DNA of 8,351 bases from Microthrixaceae bacterium (GTDB taxonomy: Bacteria > Actinomycetota > Acidimicrobiia > Acidimicrobiales > Acidimicrobilacustridaceae), in assembly GCA_023264915.1 (NCBI GenBank), contig JAHFUU010000081.1, forward strand, positions 1-8,351, given 5' to 3'. Made by a program: the position numbers and the translations under genes. How positions within the stretch are numbered: position 1 is the stretch's first letter; each line of letters starts with the position of its first letter. Of the stretch, positions 6,444 through 8,351 are shown piece by piece. The notes beneath the pieces are model-generated. The model did no database searches, was not told the DNA's origin, and saw only the letters and a list, made by a program, of their open reading frames with translations.

Positions 6444-7451
6444 ATGGCTGAGAACACCCCCTTGAAGAACCCGTGGCCGGCGAGATTGGCGATCCCGGTT
6501 GTCGCGGCCGCGCTGCTGGCCGGCGCCTGCTCCAAGTCCGAGAACACGACGACGGCAGCCAACGGCTCCACCACGACGGCCGGGGGCGGCAAGACCACCC
6601 AGGCCACCAGCGGTACCGGGTCCTCTGGCACCACCAAGGGCACCAACAAGAGCACCAACAGCCTCAACGGCCAGAAGGTGTGGTTCCAAGGCTTCCGCTA
6701 CGAGCTGGGCGACATCAGCTACGACTCGTCTTCTTACGTGGTGACGATCAGGGCCAAGGTCACCAACCTCGGCAACGAGACCGCGTCACCCGCGCCACCC
6801 GTGGCACTGGTCAAAGGCGGTGAGCAGATAGCTACCGGCAACCTGCCCGAGCACCCCGACATCACCGGGGGCAAGACCGTCGATGCGAAGATCGAGCTCA
6901 ACATGACCTCGTCCTCGATCGGCTCGTTCACGACAGATGGCGTCTCGCTCGTGTTCACGATGGGGAGCGCCTACCAGGAGGCGACGGTGCCTCTCGACGG
7001 CAAGGGCAGCGCGGTGACCCTCGAACCCGTCGACCAGAAAGAGGCTGTCAAGCCGATCACCATCGGCAACGTGACCATCACGCCCAAGTCCGTCGAGGTT
7101 CGCTATGACCTGCCCGACGACCACACGATCGAAGCAGACGCCGGGTATGCGTTCCTGCTCATCAGGGCCTCCACGAAGAACACCGGCTCGGGCATCGTCG
7201 GCTACCTCACCCAAGGCGTGAAGCTCACGACGAACACCGGCACCTACACCGCAGAGTTCATCGGTGACACCAGCGTCGAAGGCAGCCAGACCAACGAGAA
7301 GACCAGCTTCTACTTCAAGATCAAGACGCCGACCGAGGGTGAGTGGACGCTCGACCTGACCGACCAGCCCTTCGGCCCCGACGGTGAGACCGTCAGTGCC
7401 TCACAGAAGATCACACCCAGCAGCAAGGGCACCACGGGCACCACGCGGTAG
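6444..7451 (+). CDS. Putative secreted lipoprotein with two beta-sandwich-like domains
   Basis: The product has 335 residues and an unknown role. Residues 1-28 form a lipoprotein signal: Lys8 and Arg14 in the n-region, hydrophobic core IPVVAAALLA (17-26), then lipobox AGAC with C29 as the predicted lipidated residue. A Ser/Thr/Gly/Asn-rich linker (about 31-72) follows, typical of actinobacterial surface lipoproteins. The rest appears as two beta-rich halves, about 75-197 and 203-323. Each carries an IRA-x(2-3)-TN/KNTG strand-turn element (IRAKVTNLG at 102-110, IRASTKNTG at 240-248). This resembles DUF4352-like, immunoglobulin-like extracellular domains, a resemblance judged by eye. The tail SSKGTTGTTR is again polar. 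The gene lies 63 bases after metH. The ATG at 6444 fits signal-peptide length better than the upstream GTG at 6384. Its Shine-Dalgarno is poor, and TACAAG at 6429-6434 might be a -10 box. Co-transcription with metH is possible but not shown. Confidence 0.85.
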   Translation: MAENTPLKNPWPARLAIPVVAAALLAGACSKSENTTTAANGSTTTAGGGKTTQATSGTGSSGTTKGTNKSTNSLNGQKVWFQGFRYELGDISYDSSSYVVTIRAKVTNLGNETASPAPPVALVKGGEQIATGNLPEHPDITGGKTVDAKIELNMTSSSIGSFTTDGVSLVFTMGSAYQEATVPLDGKGSAVTLEPVDQKEAVKPITIGNVTITPKSVEVRYDLPDDHTIEADAGYAFLLIRASTKNTGSGIVGYLTQGVKLTTNTGTYTAEFIGDTSVEGSQTNEKTSFYFKIKTPTEGEWTLDLTDQPFGPDGETVSASQKITPSSKGTTGTTR

Positions 7452-7495
7452 CACCAGACGCGATGGCACCCGACGCGATGGCACCCGACGCTGAT
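7451..7495. repeat. Three tandem 15-bp repeats after the lipoprotein gene
   Basis: Units are 7451-7465 (GCACCAGACGCGATG), 7466-7480 (GCACCCGACGCGATG) and 7481-7495 (GCACCCGACGCTGAT). The first two differ at one base, and the third diverges in its last four. The array starts on the last base of the lipoprotein TAG stop and runs into the hairpin at 7490-7518. It probably arose by replication slippage, and copy number may vary between strains. Confidence 0.75.
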
Positions 7496-7518
7496 CGGCC
7501 TACAGTCGGCCGATCAGC
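7490..7518. terminator. Convergent bidirectional terminator hairpin
   Basis: An 11-bp perfect inverted repeat joins 7490-7500 (GCTGATCGGCC) with 7508-7518 (GGCCGATCAGC) around the loop TACAGTC. It lies 39 nt past the lipoprotein stop. On the minus strand it contains the stop codon (TAG, 7500-7502) and the last codons of the facing gene, which economically serves both transcripts. No T-tract follows on either strand. Confidence 0.7.
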
Positions 7519-8285
7519 TCGGTCATCTTGGCATCGAAGTCAGCAACGGACAGCAGCCCGGCGTCGCGCAGCACGCACAGCCTGTTGATCATCGCGACCG
7601 CTTCATCTGATTCGAGCTTGCCTGGAACATGACCGAGATCAGGCCGCCCTGAGATCTGGTCGGGCTCAGGTCTCTGTGTGCCGTTCAGAGCGACACCAGC
7701 GAGCCCGCCTCTCTGCGTGCGGTCGGGTGTGCCGGCAGACGCCCCGGCGACGGGACAGCCAGATGTCCCATCCACCTCAGGCGTACCGGAGATCGGGAAG
7801 ATCTCGACTATCTCGAGGGCCTCGGCTGAGGCTCCACCCGCGGCCCCCCCGTCGGTGAGGTCGATGACGGTGATCGAGTCAGAACGCAGGTCGATCGCAG
7901 CGCCCGGACCTGCCTGCGCACCACCGAGCCTGTGGCCTTGCTGATCAGCCAACTTGAGGCTCTCGATCAGGTGGAGCAACGACGCAGACCTCCGGGCCAT
8001 CGCTGCCACCCGCATACCACGGTCGGCCACCGCAGCCCGGTCCCGGACAAGGGCCGCCTCGTGGGCGTCATATGAGGGGAGGTCGAGCACTGCTATCTCG
8101 ATCGGATCGCAGCTGCCCTCTGCATCGGTGCCCGCGGCCACATCGGCGGCTGCCCGGGGAACCCCGAGATCTCCGCTGAGATCGTTCCACCTGTTGCGGG
8201 CCCTGCGAAGCTCGATCATGGCGTCGCGGTAAAAGGGAGCCTCTTCGTGTTCGGCCGGCGCACCAGAGCCGCTACCTGCAAGCAT
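7500..8285 (-). CDS. Uncharacterised protein with a C-terminal SHOCT-like domain
   Basis: This 261-residue protein from the ATG at 8285 has unknown function. The last 34 residues (about 227-260, DEAVAMINRLCVLRDAGLLS continuing to TELIGRL) match the SHOCT pattern: a helix with LxxLRDAGLLS, then a FDAKMTELI helix. SHOCT is a short helical domain, often a C-terminal add-on thought to act in oligomerisation. Upstream are a basic amphipathic helix (17-36) and a long Ala/Arg/Leu-rich, coiled-coil-like helix (about 72-115). A disordered Gly/Ala/Pro/Thr-rich linker (about 118-224) follows. There is no signal peptide or transmembrane segment. The frame is open to the window end, with alternative starts ATG 8315 and GTG 8342. 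I chose 8285 because AAGGG lies 8 nt upstream; the choice is uncertain. It converges on the lipoprotein gene, sharing a terminator. Confidence 0.78.
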   Translation of the reverse strand: MLAGSGSGAPAEHEEAPFYRDAMIELRRARNRWNDLSGDLGVPRAAADVAAGTDAEGSCDPIEIAVLDLPSYDAHEAALVRDRAAVADRGMRVAAMARRSASLLHLIESLKLADQQGHRLGGAQAGPGAAIDLRSDSITVIDLTDGGAAGGASAEALEIVEIFPISGTPEVDGTSGCPVAGASAGTPDRTQRGGLAGVALNGTQRPEPDQISGRPDLGHVPGKLESDEAVAMINRLCVLRDAGLLSVADFDAKMTELIGRL

Positions 8286-8293
8286 CGCGTCCA

Positions 8294-8298
8294 CCCTT
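8294..8298 (-). promoter_or_regulatory. Ribosome binding site supporting the ATG at 8285
   Basis: On the minus strand AAGGG lies 8 nt before the ATG at 8283-8285. The two upstream in-frame starts (ATG 8315, GTG 8342) lack a comparable site within the window. This is the only reason for preferring the shorter protein. Confidence 0.45.
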
Positions 8299-8351
8299 GA
8301 CCTTGCCCTGCACATGTCTTGAGCGGCATTCGGCCTGGGCACACCCGATGG

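Noticed and set aside
5550..6689. Long open frame of 379 codons on the minus strand opposite the end of metH and the start of the lipoprotein gene
   Set aside because: It lies antisense to the conserved MetH reactivation module and shows no recognisable motif. Long antisense frames are expected opposite GC-rich coding sequence.

Overview
The window is GC-rich, with strong G/C preference at third codon positions, GTG/TTG starts and terminator-like hairpins lacking long T-tracts. With a conserved hypothetical protein that I associate with actinobacteria and an actinobacterial-type MetH, this points to an actinomycete-like organism (Actinomycetota, possibly Acidimicrobiia; the class is inference). 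I see no transposase, phage, toxin-antitoxin, defence or CRISPR genes. This is mostly ordinary chromosomal, housekeeping-type DNA.

Layout, left to right. (1) 1-746, + strand: the tail of an unidentified upstream gene overlaps, through a TTGA junction, a conserved protein of unknown function; a strong hairpin (756-802) follows its stop. (2) 747-1139: a 393-bp gene-free stretch, the most unusual part of the window. It holds two near-identical 66-bp repeats, a partial third copy and several further inverted repeats. (3) 1140-2654, - strand: an intact M17 leucyl aminopeptidase (pepA). (4) 2655-2879: a divergent promoter region with a possible leaderless promoter for metH. (5) 2880-6380, + strand: full-length cobalamin-dependent methionine synthase (metH) with all four modules. 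(6) 6444-7451, + strand: a secreted lipoprotein with a Ser/Thr/Gly linker and two probable beta-sandwich domains. (7) 7451-7518: three 15-bp tandem repeats and an 11-bp-stem hairpin between converging genes. (8) 7500 to about 8285, - strand: an uncharacterised protein ending in a SHOCT-like domain.

Functionally, metH makes methionine from homocysteine and methyl-tetrahydrofolate, and pepA hydrolyses N-terminal residues from peptides, so both feed amino-acid pools. They are divergently transcribed, and nothing in the sequence shows a direct functional link. The lipoprotein and the SHOCT protein are not assignable to a pathway. I did not find a convincing new multi-gene system; the best candidates for something undescribed are the repeat/hairpin cluster at 826-1141 and the two uncharacterised proteins near the right end.
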